64,000 nucleotides of DNA from Paramagnetospirillum marisnigri (GTDB lineage: Bacteria; Pseudomonadota; Alphaproteobacteria; Rhodospirillales; Magnetospirillaceae): positions 62,001 to 126,000 of the forward strand of contig NZ_LWQT01000028.1 in assembly GCF_001650715.1 (NCBI RefSeq). Reading direction: 5' to 3'. The notes beneath the pieces are model-generated. The model had not been told where the DNA came from, ran no database searches, and saw nothing but the letters and a program-made list of their open reading frames with translations. A program made the translations under genes and the position numbers. Positions 40,830-50,390 of the stretch are shown here, in pieces (position 1 is the stretch's first letter; every line of letters begins with the position of its first letter).

Positions 40830-43030
40830 GAAGCGGCGACGATCCGCTGACCATCGACCAGGCCTACGACCGGGCACTTGGCTGGCATCGGAATGGAGCG
40901 CTGGCCCAGGCGGAAGTCCTCTATCGGCGTATTCTGGACGCGGTTCCTGAGCATGCTGACACCTTGCACATGCTGGGAATGCTGGCTCATCAGTGTGGCC
41001 ATTCCGAGTCGGCGGCCGAGTTGATGCGGCGCTCCCTGGCTCTGGCTTCCTCGGCGACCTGCTGGTCCAATCTCGCCGCAGCTTTGTTGGCGCTTGGCCG
41101 CCTGGCCGAGGCCGAGTCTGCGGCTCTGACAGCCCTTGGGCTGAATCCCGCAATGCTGGAGGCCCGCCGAAATTTGACTCGCTGCCTGGAAGGGCAGGGC
41201 CGACTGGCGGAGGCGGCGGAATGTTGTGCACAGATGTTGGCGGACCAGGGAGATTCGGCTGATCTCAATGGCTGGCTGGGGGCGTTGCTGGTCCGCGGCG
41301 GCAAGTTCAGCGAGGCTTTGGGGCCGTTGAATAAGGCGGTGGCCTTAAGCCCGGCCGACACAGACCTGCTGTTCTTGCGCGCTCGCTCCTTGCACGAGGT
41401 TGGCCGCACCCAGGATGCCATCCAAGGTTACAAGGAGGTTCTCGACCAAGCGCCCATGCATTCCGATGCGGCCTTGCATCTTGGTCTGGTCTATCAGGAC
41501 GCCAAGCAGTTGGGGCCGGCTGAGACCATGCTGAAATGGGCCGCAGATCTGGCACCCGACAATCCCTATGTCTTCTACAATCTAAGCCGCCTATATCGGC
41601 TGATGGGGCGAATTTCCGCCGCCATCCGCGCCGCCGAGCGAGCAGTGGAGTTGAAGTCTGACTTCGCCCTAGCCTACCAGGCATTGGGCAATGCTTATCA
41701 CGGTGCTGGCGAGATGGAACGAGCATTGGAGGCGTTTCGCCGTGGCTCGGCCCTGGCGCCGGATGACTATGGCTTGCACCATAACATCATCGCCTGTCTG
41801 CGGACTGACTGGCGAGTGGAGGGACGGGTGTTTCGCGACTCCTACCGCGAATGGGATCTCCGCCACTTGGGCCATATCGCCCGGCTGTCCCACGCCAATA
41901 CTCCCGACCTCGAACGCCGCCTGCGCATCGGCTATCTGTCCCCTGATTTCCGCAACCATGCCGTCGCCTATTTCCTGGAACCGCTGTTGCAGGCCCATGA
42001 CAGGAGCCGATTCGAGGTGTTCTGCTATTCACAAGTGGAGGACGAGGACGCTGTTACCCGGCGGTTCGAGGCCTTGGCCGATCACTGGCGGGTCACCCTG
42101 AAGAAGAGCGACGATGATGTCGCCGCCATGATCCAGGCCGATGGCATCGACATCCTGGTGGACTGCGCTGGGCATACCATCGGCATGCGCATGCATGTCT
42201 TCGCGCGCAAGCCTGCTCCAATCCAAGTTTCGACCCTGGTCGGGCACGACACCACTACCGGCGTTGCGGCCATGGACTACATTCTCAGCGACCCCTATCT
42301 GACTCCGGACGGTTACGACGACCATTTCACCGAGACCCTGATCCGTCTGCCCACGGTGGTGGCGCCTTTCCTGCCGCGGGGGGACTGGCCCGATGTCTCG
42401 CCGTTGCCCGAGGGCGCGCCGCTGTTTGGCTGCTTCGCCGAACCCAGCCGCATCGGTGATGTAAGCCTGGAGTTGTGGCGGCGGATTTTGGATCGGGTAC
42501 CGGGATCGCGGCTGCTGCTGAAGCATAAGACCTACGAATATCCAGATCAGGCCCGGTACTGGCGGGAGCGCTTCTCCATCCTGGGAAACCGCCTGGAAAT
42601 GGAAGGCGTTCCTGGGAGCTGGGCAGCCAACATGGAGTCCGTCTATCGCCGTGTTTCGGTGGTATTGGACAGTTTTCCCCTGACGGGGGCGACCTCGAGC
42701 CTGATTCCGCTTTGGATGGGGGCGCCGGTTGTAACACTGGCGGGGCATCATTCGGGCCAACGCTACGGTGTCAGCATGCTGACCAATGCTGGAGTGCCGG
42801 AACTGATCGCTGTCGACCATGACGGCTATGTGGAATTGGCAGCCGGGTTGGCGGAGGATCGCGGCAGGCTGAAGCGTTATCGGGAATGCTTGCGCAACAC
42901 CGTACGTTCCAGCCCGATCGTGGATTCCACTGCCGTGACCAGGGCCATCGAGGATGAATATCGCCGGATGTGGCGGCAATGGTGCGGCAGCGTGAACGAG
43001 GCGGAGCATGGCTTGGAAACTGGCATCTGA
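40823..43030 (+). CDS. TPR-GT41 glycosyltransferase 8, Arg type
   Basis: 735 residues, with a long TPR array (to about 355) and a catalytic half from RRLRIGYLSPDFRNHAVAYF (about 364). Arg at the Lys842 site (AEPSRIGDVS), loop GHDTTTGVAAMDYIL, donor motif LDSFPLTGATSSLIPLWMG. ATGA-coupled to the gene before it. The next gene's start lies 23 bp before this gene's stop, which is unusual overlap for this operon and suggests strong translational coupling. Confidence 0.93.
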   Translation: MSGSGDDPLTIDQAYDRALGWHRNGALAQAEVLYRRILDAVPEHADTLHMLGMLAHQCGHSESAAELMRRSLALASSATCWSNLAAALLALGRLAEAESAALTALGLNPAMLEARRNLTRCLEGQGRLAEAAECCAQMLADQGDSADLNGWLGALLVRGGKFSEALGPLNKAVALSPADTDLLFLRARSLHEVGRTQDAIQGYKEVLDQAPMHSDAALHLGLVYQDAKQLGPAETMLKWAADLAPDNPYVFYNLSRLYRLMGRISAAIRAAERAVELKSDFALAYQALGNAYHGAGEMERALEAFRRGSALAPDDYGLHHNIIACLRTDWRVEGRVFRDSYREWDLRHLGHIARLSHANTPDLERRLRIGYLSPDFRNHAVAYFLEPLLQAHDRSRFEVFCYSQVEDEDAVTRRFEALADHWRVTLKKSDDDVAAMIQADGIDILVDCAGHTIGMRMHVFARKPAPIQVSTLVGHDTTTGVAAMDYILSDPYLTPDGYDDHFTETLIRLPTVVAPFLPRGDWPDVSPLPEGAPLFGCFAEPSRIGDVSLELWRRILDRVPGSRLLLKHKTYEYPDQARYWRERFSILGNRLEMEGVPGSWAANMESVYRRVSVVLDSFPLTGATSSLIPLWMGAPVVTLAGHHSGQRYGVSMLTNAGVPELIAVDHDGYVELAAGLAEDRGRLKRYRECLRNTVRSSPIVDSTAVTRAIEDEYRRMWRQWCGSVNEAEHGLETGI

Positions 43031-45275
43031 TCCGGAAGCAGAAGCTGCGACCATTGTTGCCAGGGCGCAGGAATTGGTCGGGCAGGGGCAGTGGGCCGAT
43101 GCCGAAAGCCTGCTGCGAAGCGCCTCGGAGGGGCGGCCTTCCGATGTGCGTCTGGCCTTCGAACTGGGTGCGCTGCAGCATGAAGCCGACAAGCGGACCG
43201 ATGCCGAACTGGCCTATGGCCGGGCTCTGGCCGCCGATCCTCTCCATCCTGGGGCCATGCTCAACTTGGCATCCCTTCTGGTTGACAGCGGACGTCACCA
43301 GGAGGCGGAGCGGATATTGACTCCGGCCCTGACCCGGCCGACCAAGGCACTTTCGGCTGCCATGGAGCTTCTCTTGGCGCTGAGGTCGCAATATGGCGGT
43401 GATCTCTTGCCGGTATGGGCTGCGCTCGCCGACACCGATCCGAGTCGCAGTGACGCCTGGACACAACTGGCCGCGGCGGCGCGCGGCCACCGTCCAGACG
43501 AGGCGCTGCGCTGCTTCATCAATGCCGTGGCGGCAGCCCCCTATGATTGCCAGATGCACTGCAACCTGGGTATTGGCTACATGGACCTGGGAAGACTGGC
43601 GGAGGCCACCGACGCCTTTGTCAACGCCCTGGCGCTTGATCCCGAGAATGCCGATGCCCTCGGCAAATTGGCCATGGCCCTGGACGCTGCCAACACCAGC
43701 CAGAATCTTGATCGGGTCCAGCAGTGCATTGGCCTGTACCTGCGCGCACTAGAACTGGAGCCCGACTCGACCACCACCCTGTTTAATCTGGCCAGTGCCT
43801 ATAAGCGGGGTGGCATGATCGAGGAGGCTCGCGATTGCTGCCGTCGCGCCGAGGCGATTGAAGGCCCCAGCGGCTACGGACTGAGGGCGCTGATGCTGGC
43901 CCCGCGGGTTTATCCGTCTGTCCAGGCCATGCTTGAATACCGCGGAAATCTCGAGGACGGTCTGGATCGTCTTCGGGCCGAGGGTGTGGTCATTCGCGAT
44001 CCCTTGGCCACGGTGGGTGAAACCGGCTTTGGACTGGGCTATCACAACTTCAATGACGTGGAGATTCAGCAGCATCTCGCTCGGTTCTATCTCGATTCAG
44101 TTCCTGGCCTTGATGCGGTGGCGCCCCATTGCGCCCGGCCGCGTCGGCGCGGGAAGGGGCAGAAAATCCGGCTGGGTGTCGTCGGCTCCTATCTGCATAA
44201 CCGCACCCTGGACAATCTAAACGAAGGCCTGATCCGCAACCTGTCCCGCGACCGTTTCGAACTGGTGTTCTTCCGGCCGGGTGGTGTCGCTGACTCTCGC
44301 TCCGACGCCATGGATCAGTTGGCGGACAAGGTGCGTTACCTGTCCAATAACCTTGACGGCGCCCGCCAAGCAGTGATGGAAGAAGAACTGGACGCCTTGT
44401 TCTATTTCGAGATCGGCATGGTGGGGCTGACCTATTTCCTGGCCTTCTCGCGACTGGCGCCGGTGCAGTGCGTCACCTGGGGCCATCCCGACACCACCGG
44501 CATCCCCAACATGGACTATTTCCTGTCCTCCAGCTTGCTGGAGCCGGACGGCGCCGAGGCCCATTACAGCGAGACCCTGATCCGGCTGGCCCATCTGCCC
44601 ACCTGCTATCCCCGCCCGCCGGTGGACGAGGCCCCGGGCGATCGCACCCGGCTGGGACTGCCCGATGACGCACACATCTATGTCTGCCCGCAGAACCTGA
44701 TGAAGTTCCATCCCGATTTCGACGTGGCGGTGGCGCGCATCCTGACGCAGGACCCCGATGGCTGGCTGTACATCACCACTTCGGCCATGGAAGCCTGGCG
44801 ACCGGCCCTGCAGCTGCGCCTGGCCAAGGCTTGCGGCGAGGCGGTGGCGCAACGCATCGTCTTCTTGCCCCAGATGTCACGGCTGGATTTCATGAGTCTG
44901 CTGAAGGTGGCCGATGTCAACCTGGACCCCTTCCATTTCAGCGGCGGCAATTCCACCCACGAGGCGCTGGCCCTGGGCTCGCCGGTGGTGACCCTTCCGG
45001 GTGACTACATGCGCGGTCGAGTGTCGTTGGGCCTGTACCGCCGCATGGGATTCGAGGATCTGGTCGCCCGTGACGTGGACGATTACGTGGACAAGGCCTT
45101 GCGACTGGCCCGCGACGCCGACTGGCGAGAGTCGGTTCGCGCTACCATCCGCGAGCGTTCCGTCATTCTGTTCGACAATGTCGCCATGGTGCGCGAGTTC
45201 GAGGACTTCATCGCGGCGGCGGTGGACGCCGCGCAACGGGGGGAGACCCTGACGGCATGGACGCCAGCGAATTGA
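43008..45275 (+). CDS. Divergent TPR-GT41-like glycosyltransferase 9 (third type)
   Basis: 755 residues. TPR units occupy roughly residues 10-290, with a long linker, and the catalytic part starts IRLGVVGSYLHNRTLDNL (about 386). The motif reads GHPDTTGIPNMDYFLSSS and the phosphate-site region QNLMKFHPDFDVAV keeps a Lys. The donor-like motif is LDPFHFSGGNSTHEALALG. This resembles the 'H-x-TT-x-DY' pattern seen in SPINDLY/HMW1C-like relatives more than its neighbours. The first 23 bases overlap the upstream gene, and its own last 19 bases overlap the next. RBS GGCGGAG. Confidence 0.82.
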   Translation: MAWKLASDPEAEAATIVARAQELVGQGQWADAESLLRSASEGRPSDVRLAFELGALQHEADKRTDAELAYGRALAADPLHPGAMLNLASLLVDSGRHQEAERILTPALTRPTKALSAAMELLLALRSQYGGDLLPVWAALADTDPSRSDAWTQLAAAARGHRPDEALRCFINAVAAAPYDCQMHCNLGIGYMDLGRLAEATDAFVNALALDPENADALGKLAMALDAANTSQNLDRVQQCIGLYLRALELEPDSTTTLFNLASAYKRGGMIEEARDCCRRAEAIEGPSGYGLRALMLAPRVYPSVQAMLEYRGNLEDGLDRLRAEGVVIRDPLATVGETGFGLGYHNFNDVEIQQHLARFYLDSVPGLDAVAPHCARPRRRGKGQKIRLGVVGSYLHNRTLDNLNEGLIRNLSRDRFELVFFRPGGVADSRSDAMDQLADKVRYLSNNLDGARQAVMEEELDALFYFEIGMVGLTYFLAFSRLAPVQCVTWGHPDTTGIPNMDYFLSSSLLEPDGAEAHYSETLIRLAHLPTCYPRPPVDEAPGDRTRLGLPDDAHIYVCPQNLMKFHPDFDVAVARILTQDPDGWLYITTSAMEAWRPALQLRLAKACGEAVAQRIVFLPQMSRLDFMSLLKVADVNLDPFHFSGGNSTHEALALGSPVVTLPGDYMRGRVSLGLYRRMGFEDLVARDVDDYVDKALRLARDADWRESVRATIRERSVILFDNVAMVREFEDFIAAAVDAAQRGETLTAWTPAN

Positions 45276-47209
45276 GGGGACGCGAAGCGGCTATGGCGGC
45301 CCATGGAGCTGGCCGTCTCGCCGAGGCGGAGGCCATCTATCGCCGTCTGCTGCAAAAGTGGCCGGAGGATGCCGAGCTGCTGCACCTGATGGGGGTCTGT
45401 CTCCACCAGAGGGGGTGGCACGCCGATGGGTTGGTCCTGATCGAACGGGCGGTGGCGGCCGCGCCCGGATCCCTGCCTTATGGCGTCAATCGCGCACAGG
45501 TGCTGCGGGCGCTGGGGCGGCTTAGCGATGCCGAGACGGAACTACGTCGGGTACTCCGTCTAGATGGCGGCGATGTCATCGCCCTGGCCAATCTAGGCAG
45601 CCTGCTAATGGAGACAGGTGGCATCGTCGAGGCCGAGTCCCTATTGCGACGGGCCATAACCGCCGATCCCTGGTTCGTGCCCGCCCGGGCGGCCCTGTCG
45701 AAGTTGTTGGTGGATGCTGACGCCTGGGACGACGTCTTGGAGGTTACAGCCATGTCCGATGGTGGCATCGCCAGCGATACGACTGTCCTGGTGAATCGGG
45801 CCTCGGCGCTGGGCCGCCTCGGCCGCAGGCTGGAGGCGGTGGAAACCCTGGATGCGGCCGATCCAGCGTCGGCGGCGGTGCATAACAACCTGGGCAATTT
45901 GCTCCGCGACCTTGGGAATTGGCCGTCGGCGCAAGCGCATTACCGGAGGGCGCTGGAGTTGGAGCCTGGTCTGTTCGTGGCGCACAGCAATGTGATGTTC
46001 ACCATGCTGTTCGACCCTGCGACAACCGGTGGGGCAATGCTGGCCGAGGGGCGTCGCTGGGAGGCGACGAGGGCCTTGGCGCTGGGCGCGCGGCCCTTGG
46101 CGCGGGACCCGGACAAGCGGCTGCGTCTGGGTTATGTCTCGCCGGACTTCAAGGAACACGCGGTTGCTTATTTCAGCGAGCCGCTGCTGCGGGGCCATGA
46201 CCGTTCTGCGGTGGAGGTGATCTGCTATTCCGGGACGGCGCGTCCCGACAAGACGACGGAACGGCTTCGGTCGTTGGCCGATGGCTGGGTGGATATTCAC
46301 CGCATGGGGGACCGGACCCTGGCGGAGCGCATCCGCGCCGATGGCATCGATATCCTGATCGATCTGGCCGGACATACCCAGGGCAACCGGCTTCTGGCCA
46401 TGTCCGAGCGCCCGGCGCCGGTGCAGGTGTCGGCGGTTTTGGGCTATGGCGGCAGCACCGGTTTGTCGTGGATGGACTGGGTTCTGACCGATGGGGTCCT
46501 GACGCCGCCGGGCTTCGAGGACCAGTTCAGCGAGCGGGTGATGCGGCTAGAGGGGAGCTTCGGTGCCTTCCTGCCGCGTACCGACTGGCCCGAGGTTGCG
46601 CCTGCGCCGACCGGGCCGCCGGTTCTGGGCTGCTTTTCCGACCCGTCGCGGGTGGATGGCGCCCAGGTGGAGCTGTGGCGCTCGGTATTGGACGCGGTGC
46701 CGGGGTCGCGGCTGCTGTTCAAGCACGGAACCTATGACGACCCCAAGATGGCGGCCTATTGGCGGGGCCTGTTCGGCCTGGTGGCGGATCGGGCGGATTT
46801 CGAGGGCGTCAAGGGCGGCTGGGGGGCGCATATGGGGGTCTATGGCCGGGTGAGGCTTGTGCTGGACACCTGGCCGGTGAGTGGCGCGACCTCGGCGTTG
46901 ATCCCGCTCTGGATGGGAGTGCCGGTGGTGACGCTGTCTGGGGGGCATGCGGGCCAACGATTCGGGACCGCGGTGGTGACAGCCGCGGGCCTGCCGGAAC
47001 TGTCGGCGGCAACCCCCCGGGACTATGTGCGCTTGGTGGCCGAACTGGCGAATGACCGGGAGCGGCTGGCGGAGTTGCGGCGCAGCCTGCGCGACCGGCT
47101 GCGGGAATCGCCATTGCTGGACGGGCCGGGCCATGCACGGGCGGTGGAAAAGGCCTTGCGGACCATCTGGCGCGATGCCTGTGCCAATACCGGTGGAGAC
47201 CGGAAATGA
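45257..47209 (+). CDS. TPR-GT41 glycosyltransferase 10, Arg type (copy B of duplicated half)
   Basis: 650 residues. The N-terminal 220 residues are a distinct TPR half (PEDAELLHLMGVCLHQRGWH) not shared with gene 38760; the C-terminal 430 residues, from the last TPR through the catalytic domain, are identical to it. The catalytic half starts at about residue 286 and has the Arg-type SDPSRVDGAQ site. The start overlaps the upstream gene by 19 bp and the stop overlaps the next start by ATGA. Confidence 0.93.
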   Translation: MDASELRGREAAMAAHGAGRLAEAEAIYRRLLQKWPEDAELLHLMGVCLHQRGWHADGLVLIERAVAAAPGSLPYGVNRAQVLRALGRLSDAETELRRVLRLDGGDVIALANLGSLLMETGGIVEAESLLRRAITADPWFVPARAALSKLLVDADAWDDVLEVTAMSDGGIASDTTVLVNRASALGRLGRRLEAVETLDAADPASAAVHNNLGNLLRDLGNWPSAQAHYRRALELEPGLFVAHSNVMFTMLFDPATTGGAMLAEGRRWEATRALALGARPLARDPDKRLRLGYVSPDFKEHAVAYFSEPLLRGHDRSAVEVICYSGTARPDKTTERLRSLADGWVDIHRMGDRTLAERIRADGIDILIDLAGHTQGNRLLAMSERPAPVQVSAVLGYGGSTGLSWMDWVLTDGVLTPPGFEDQFSERVMRLEGSFGAFLPRTDWPEVAPAPTGPPVLGCFSDPSRVDGAQVELWRSVLDAVPGSRLLFKHGTYDDPKMAAYWRGLFGLVADRADFEGVKGGWGAHMGVYGRVRLVLDTWPVSGATSALIPLWMGVPVVTLSGGHAGQRFGTAVVTAAGLPELSAATPRDYVRLVAELANDRERLAELRRSLRDRLRESPLLDGPGHARAVEKALRTIWRDACANTGGDRK

Positions 47210-47212
47210 GTG
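45918..47212 (+). repeat. Near-identical 1.3-kb segment, copy B
   Basis: Second copy of the block at 39535-40829. The 5' boundary lies just inside the final TPR codons and the 3' boundary in the first codons of the next gene (ATGAGTG). Only two base differences were seen by eye. The pattern of abrupt boundaries with diverged flanks is what gene conversion or a recent duplication with recombination leaves. Confidence 0.93.
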
Positions 47213-49296
47213 ATCTCGAGTCCTGGCTGGGTGACGCTTTCGCTGCTTTGGGCGGGGGAGAGCCCGAGGCATTAATCGCGGCATATAGTGATCAGTTGAG
47301 CCAGGGGATGGCTCCCGCCAATTGCCCGATCAATCTGGGGATCGCCTATCTGGCGGCCGGGCAGGACGCTGCCGCCCTGGGCGTCCTGGAGAATGTCGCC
47401 CGCGCCCTGGATACGGACGTGGTCCTGTGGCTGGCCCTGGCCTTAGCCCGCCGCCGAACCGGCGAAGCCCGGGGGGCCGCCAGCGCGGTCTGGTCCGCCT
47501 TTGTCCTGGTTCCCGATGATCCCGACGTGGCGCATCTGCTGCTGGGGGAACTGAGCCTGTTGTTGTGGGGAGCGCGGGCCGCCATGGCGGACGGGCAGAT
47601 CGACCGGGCGGAAGCGCTTCTGGATCACATCTTGCTGCTTAATCCTGCGGATGCTGCGGCCATGCACGACTACGGGGTCGTGGCCTATCGCCGTGGGAAC
47701 CTTGAATGTGCCGTCGAACTGTTCGAGCGGGCCCTGGCCCGACGTCAAACTGCATCAGGGCTATGCAATCTGGGGGCCGCGCTTGCCGATCTGGGGCGGC
47801 GTGCCGCAGCCTTGGCCGCCTATCGTCGGTGCATGGAAGCATTTCCCACCCATGCTCCCGCTTACTACAATGCCGCTTGCGCCCTGGCTGAACTGGGGCG
47901 GCTGGACGAGGCGGAATCCTCCTATCGTCGGGCCCTCGAGGTCAATCCCGACTACGCCGACGCCTGCAACAATCTCGGCCATATCGTCGCCGACCTGGGA
48001 CGTCCGGCGGAAGCCGTGGCTTTCTTCCGTCGAGCGGTGGAAATCCATCCCGGCTATGCGAAGGCAAACAGCAATCTGCTGTTCAACCTGTACTACCTGC
48101 CCGAGGTTTCGGGGGAGGAGATCGCGGAGGAAAGCCGCAAATGGGGCGAACGGCATGCCCCGTTGGCCGTTGTTCCTCCGCGTCACGCCAATGATCGCGA
48201 TCCCGAGCGGATGCTCCGGGTCGGGTATCTGTCGCCCGATCTTCGCGATCACGCCGCCAACTATTTCCTGGAACCAGTTCTGGAGGGGCACGACAGAAAT
48301 CGATACGCGGTATTCTGCTACGCGCTGGGAGGCATACGCGACGCGGTCAGCGAGCGCCTTCGCGGGCTGGACCTGACGTGGCGGGAGGTCGAGCATTTGG
48401 ATGATGCCGCCCTGGCTGAGCAGATCCGGATCGATGGCATCGACATCCTGGTGGATTGCGCCGGGCATTCCCGGGGCAATCGTCTGTCCATGTTCTCGCT
48501 GGAGCCGGCGCCCGTGCAACTGGGCAACCATCTCGGGATGGCCGGAACCCTGGGGGTGCCCGCCATCCGCCATTTCATTACAGACCGTCACATTGCTCCG
48601 GAGGGCACCGACGCCTTCTTCACCGAGTCGGTGGTGCGGCTACCCGGGCCATTCATGCCGTTTCGTGCCCGTGCCGACTGGCCAGAGGTTCCCCCGCGCG
48701 AGGACGGGCCACCAGTGTTTGCCTGTTTTGCCGAGCCTTTGCGGTATTCGGCACCAGTGCTGGCGGCCTGGGGGAGGATGTTGGATGCGGTTCCCGGTTC
48801 GCGGTTGCTGCTCAAGCACCCCCGCTTCGGTAACCGCCAGGCTTTGGCACATTATCGACGGAGCCTTGCGTCGCTGGGGAAGCGCGTGGACTTCGAGGAT
48901 GTGGGGGGCGGATGGAACCTGCACTGGCCGGTCTATGGCCGGGTGTCGGTGATCCTGGACAGCTTTCCGGTGACCGGGGCGACATCCACCGTGATTCCCT
49001 TGTGGATGGGGGTGCCGGTGGTGTCATTGGCCGGGCACCATCCCGGGCAGCGCTTCGGTGTGTCCATGTTGTCAAACGCTAATCTTTCCGAGCTGGTGGC
49101 GACCACCATGGATGACTATGTCAGAATCGCCGTCGAGTTGGCTTCCAATCGAGCTAAACTTCAGCGCTATCGGAAGACTCTTAGACAAATTCTGTCTTGC
49201 AGTCCTTTGATGGATGAGCCGGGTGGGGTGGCAAATCTTGAACTGGCCTATCGGAGCCTATGGCAGCGGTGGTGCGGCACACGGAAAGATTCATGA
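47206..49296 (+). CDS. TPR-GT41 glycosyltransferase 11, Arg type
   Basis: 696 residues: TPR array to about 325, catalytic half from RMLRVGYLSPDLRDHAANYF (about 334). The catalytic Lys position is Arg (AEPLRYSAPV), with AGHSRGNRLSMFSLEPAPVQ and a loop NHLGMAGTLGVPAIRHF that lacks the TTG motif. Donor motif LDSFPVTGATSTVIPLWMG is intact. Last gene of the big operon. A short palindrome (ATCCGGCCGGAT) at about 49296-49307 follows the stop. Confidence 0.92.
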   Translation: MSDLESWLGDAFAALGGGEPEALIAAYSDQLSQGMAPANCPINLGIAYLAAGQDAAALGVLENVARALDTDVVLWLALALARRRTGEARGAASAVWSAFVLVPDDPDVAHLLLGELSLLLWGARAAMADGQIDRAEALLDHILLLNPADAAAMHDYGVVAYRRGNLECAVELFERALARRQTASGLCNLGAALADLGRRAAALAAYRRCMEAFPTHAPAYYNAACALAELGRLDEAESSYRRALEVNPDYADACNNLGHIVADLGRPAEAVAFFRRAVEIHPGYAKANSNLLFNLYYLPEVSGEEIAEESRKWGERHAPLAVVPPRHANDRDPERMLRVGYLSPDLRDHAANYFLEPVLEGHDRNRYAVFCYALGGIRDAVSERLRGLDLTWREVEHLDDAALAEQIRIDGIDILVDCAGHSRGNRLSMFSLEPAPVQLGNHLGMAGTLGVPAIRHFITDRHIAPEGTDAFFTESVVRLPGPFMPFRARADWPEVPPREDGPPVFACFAEPLRYSAPVLAAWGRMLDAVPGSRLLLKHPRFGNRQALAHYRRSLASLGKRVDFEDVGGGWNLHWPVYGRVSVILDSFPVTGATSTVIPLWMGVPVVSLAGHHPGQRFGVSMLSNANLSELVATTMDDYVRIAVELASNRAKLQRYRKTLRQILSCSPLMDEPGGVANLELAYRSLWQRWCGTRKDS

Positions 49297-49371
49297 TCCG
49301 GCCGGATTCGACTCTTGACGGTGGTGGTGGCGGTGCCGGATGATTGGGCCCTTTCCTGGTACGAGGTGAGC

Positions 49372-50202
49372 ATGAGGTCCAGCGCCAAAGCGCTTGTCAC
49401 GGTGGTATTGGCCGCGTTGTCCGGTTGCAGTTCCGTGGAGGATCGCAACGGTTTGGCCGATTCCATCGGCGCAAGGGCGGGCATGGCGCGAACCGTGGTC
49501 GCCGCCGAGCGATTCAACCTGCTCGCCTATATCCGTGCCCAGTCGCCCGGCCAATCGCTGACCGTGTATTTCGAAGGTGACGGCAAGGGCTGGGTCGGCG
49601 GACGGCCGCCCATCAATCCTACGCCCACCGATCCCCTGGCACTGCGTCTGGCGGCCCAGGATGGTTCCGGCAACGTGGCCTATGTGGCCCGGCCGTGCCA
49701 GTTCGTGGATCTGGACCGCGAGGCCCGCTGCGACGAGTCCTATTGGACCGGGCGGCGCTACGCTCCCGAGGTCGTCGACGCCATGAATCGGGCGGTGGAC
49801 CACCTCAAGGCCCGCTCGCGCGCTTCCGCAGTCGATCTGGTGGGCTATTCCGGCGGCGGTGCCATCGCCGTGCTGGTGGCCAGCCGCCGTACCGACGTCG
49901 CCAGCATCCGTACCGTGGCGGGCAATCTGGATCATGTGGCCCTGCATGCCAATCATGGTGTGTCGCAGATGCCCCAGTCCCTCAATGCAATCGACGTGGC
50001 TCCGGCCCTGGCGCGGGTGCCGCAAGTCCATTACAGCGGTGGCCGTGATCCATGGGTGCCGCCCTTCGTCGCGTCCCGCTACGCCGTGCGGGCAGGGGCG
50101 GATTCTTGCGTCAAATCCGAAACCTTTTCCGGCGCCACCCATACCGAAGGTTGGGTCGAGCAATGGAGGATGGTGGTTAAGGATCGTCCCCGATGCCCCT
50201 GA
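49372..50202 (+). CDS. Lipoprotein of alpha/beta hydrolase fold
   Basis: 276 residues. N-terminal lipoprotein signal (LAALSGCSS, Cys near residue 19). The fold shows a nucleophile elbow VGYSGGGAIAVL (GxSxG), an Asp-containing SGGRDPWVPP and a late histidine in GATHTEGWV, a plausible Ser-Asp-His triad. Two cysteine-containing segments (ARPCQF, EARCDE) may form a disulphide. The substrate is unknown; it might be a lipase/esterase or an acyl-transfer enzyme acting in the envelope. A TTGACG hexamer lies about 50 bp upstream but no good -10 follows. It separates the operon from the autotransporter gene. Confidence 0.8.
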   Translation: MRSSAKALVTVVLAALSGCSSVEDRNGLADSIGARAGMARTVVAAERFNLLAYIRAQSPGQSLTVYFEGDGKGWVGGRPPINPTPTDPLALRLAAQDGSGNVAYVARPCQFVDLDREARCDESYWTGRRYAPEVVDAMNRAVDHLKARSRASAVDLVGYSGGGAIAVLVASRRTDVASIRTVAGNLDHVALHANHGVSQMPQSLNAIDVAPALARVPQVHYSGGRDPWVPPFVASRYAVRAGADSCVKSETFSGATHTEGWVEQWRMVVKDRPRCP

Positions 50203-50390
50203 TATTGCGAAGATATGACCCTGGAGGCTCGGAGTGTGGCGGATCGGCAACACATGGCGCATTGCGGCGCATTTTTGTAAAAAACCGCTCGCCATCTGGT
50301 GCTCGTCCTGGTAGATGAGCTGTAATCAGTTTTGTTGGTACCTTTGCGCGCTCTGGCGCCATAACGGAATTTTCAAGGGGAGTTTGAGAG

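Noticed and set aside
45257-47209. Gene 10 as a pseudogene copy of gene 7
   Set aside because: It has an intact start, a coupled stop and its own coherent TPR half; the identity is limited to the catalytic half.
50203-50390. A terminator or promoter in the leader before the autotransporter
   Set aside because: GGCGCATTGCGGCGC with T-run near 50262 looked promising but its pairing is poor, and no -35/-10 pair with good spacing is present.
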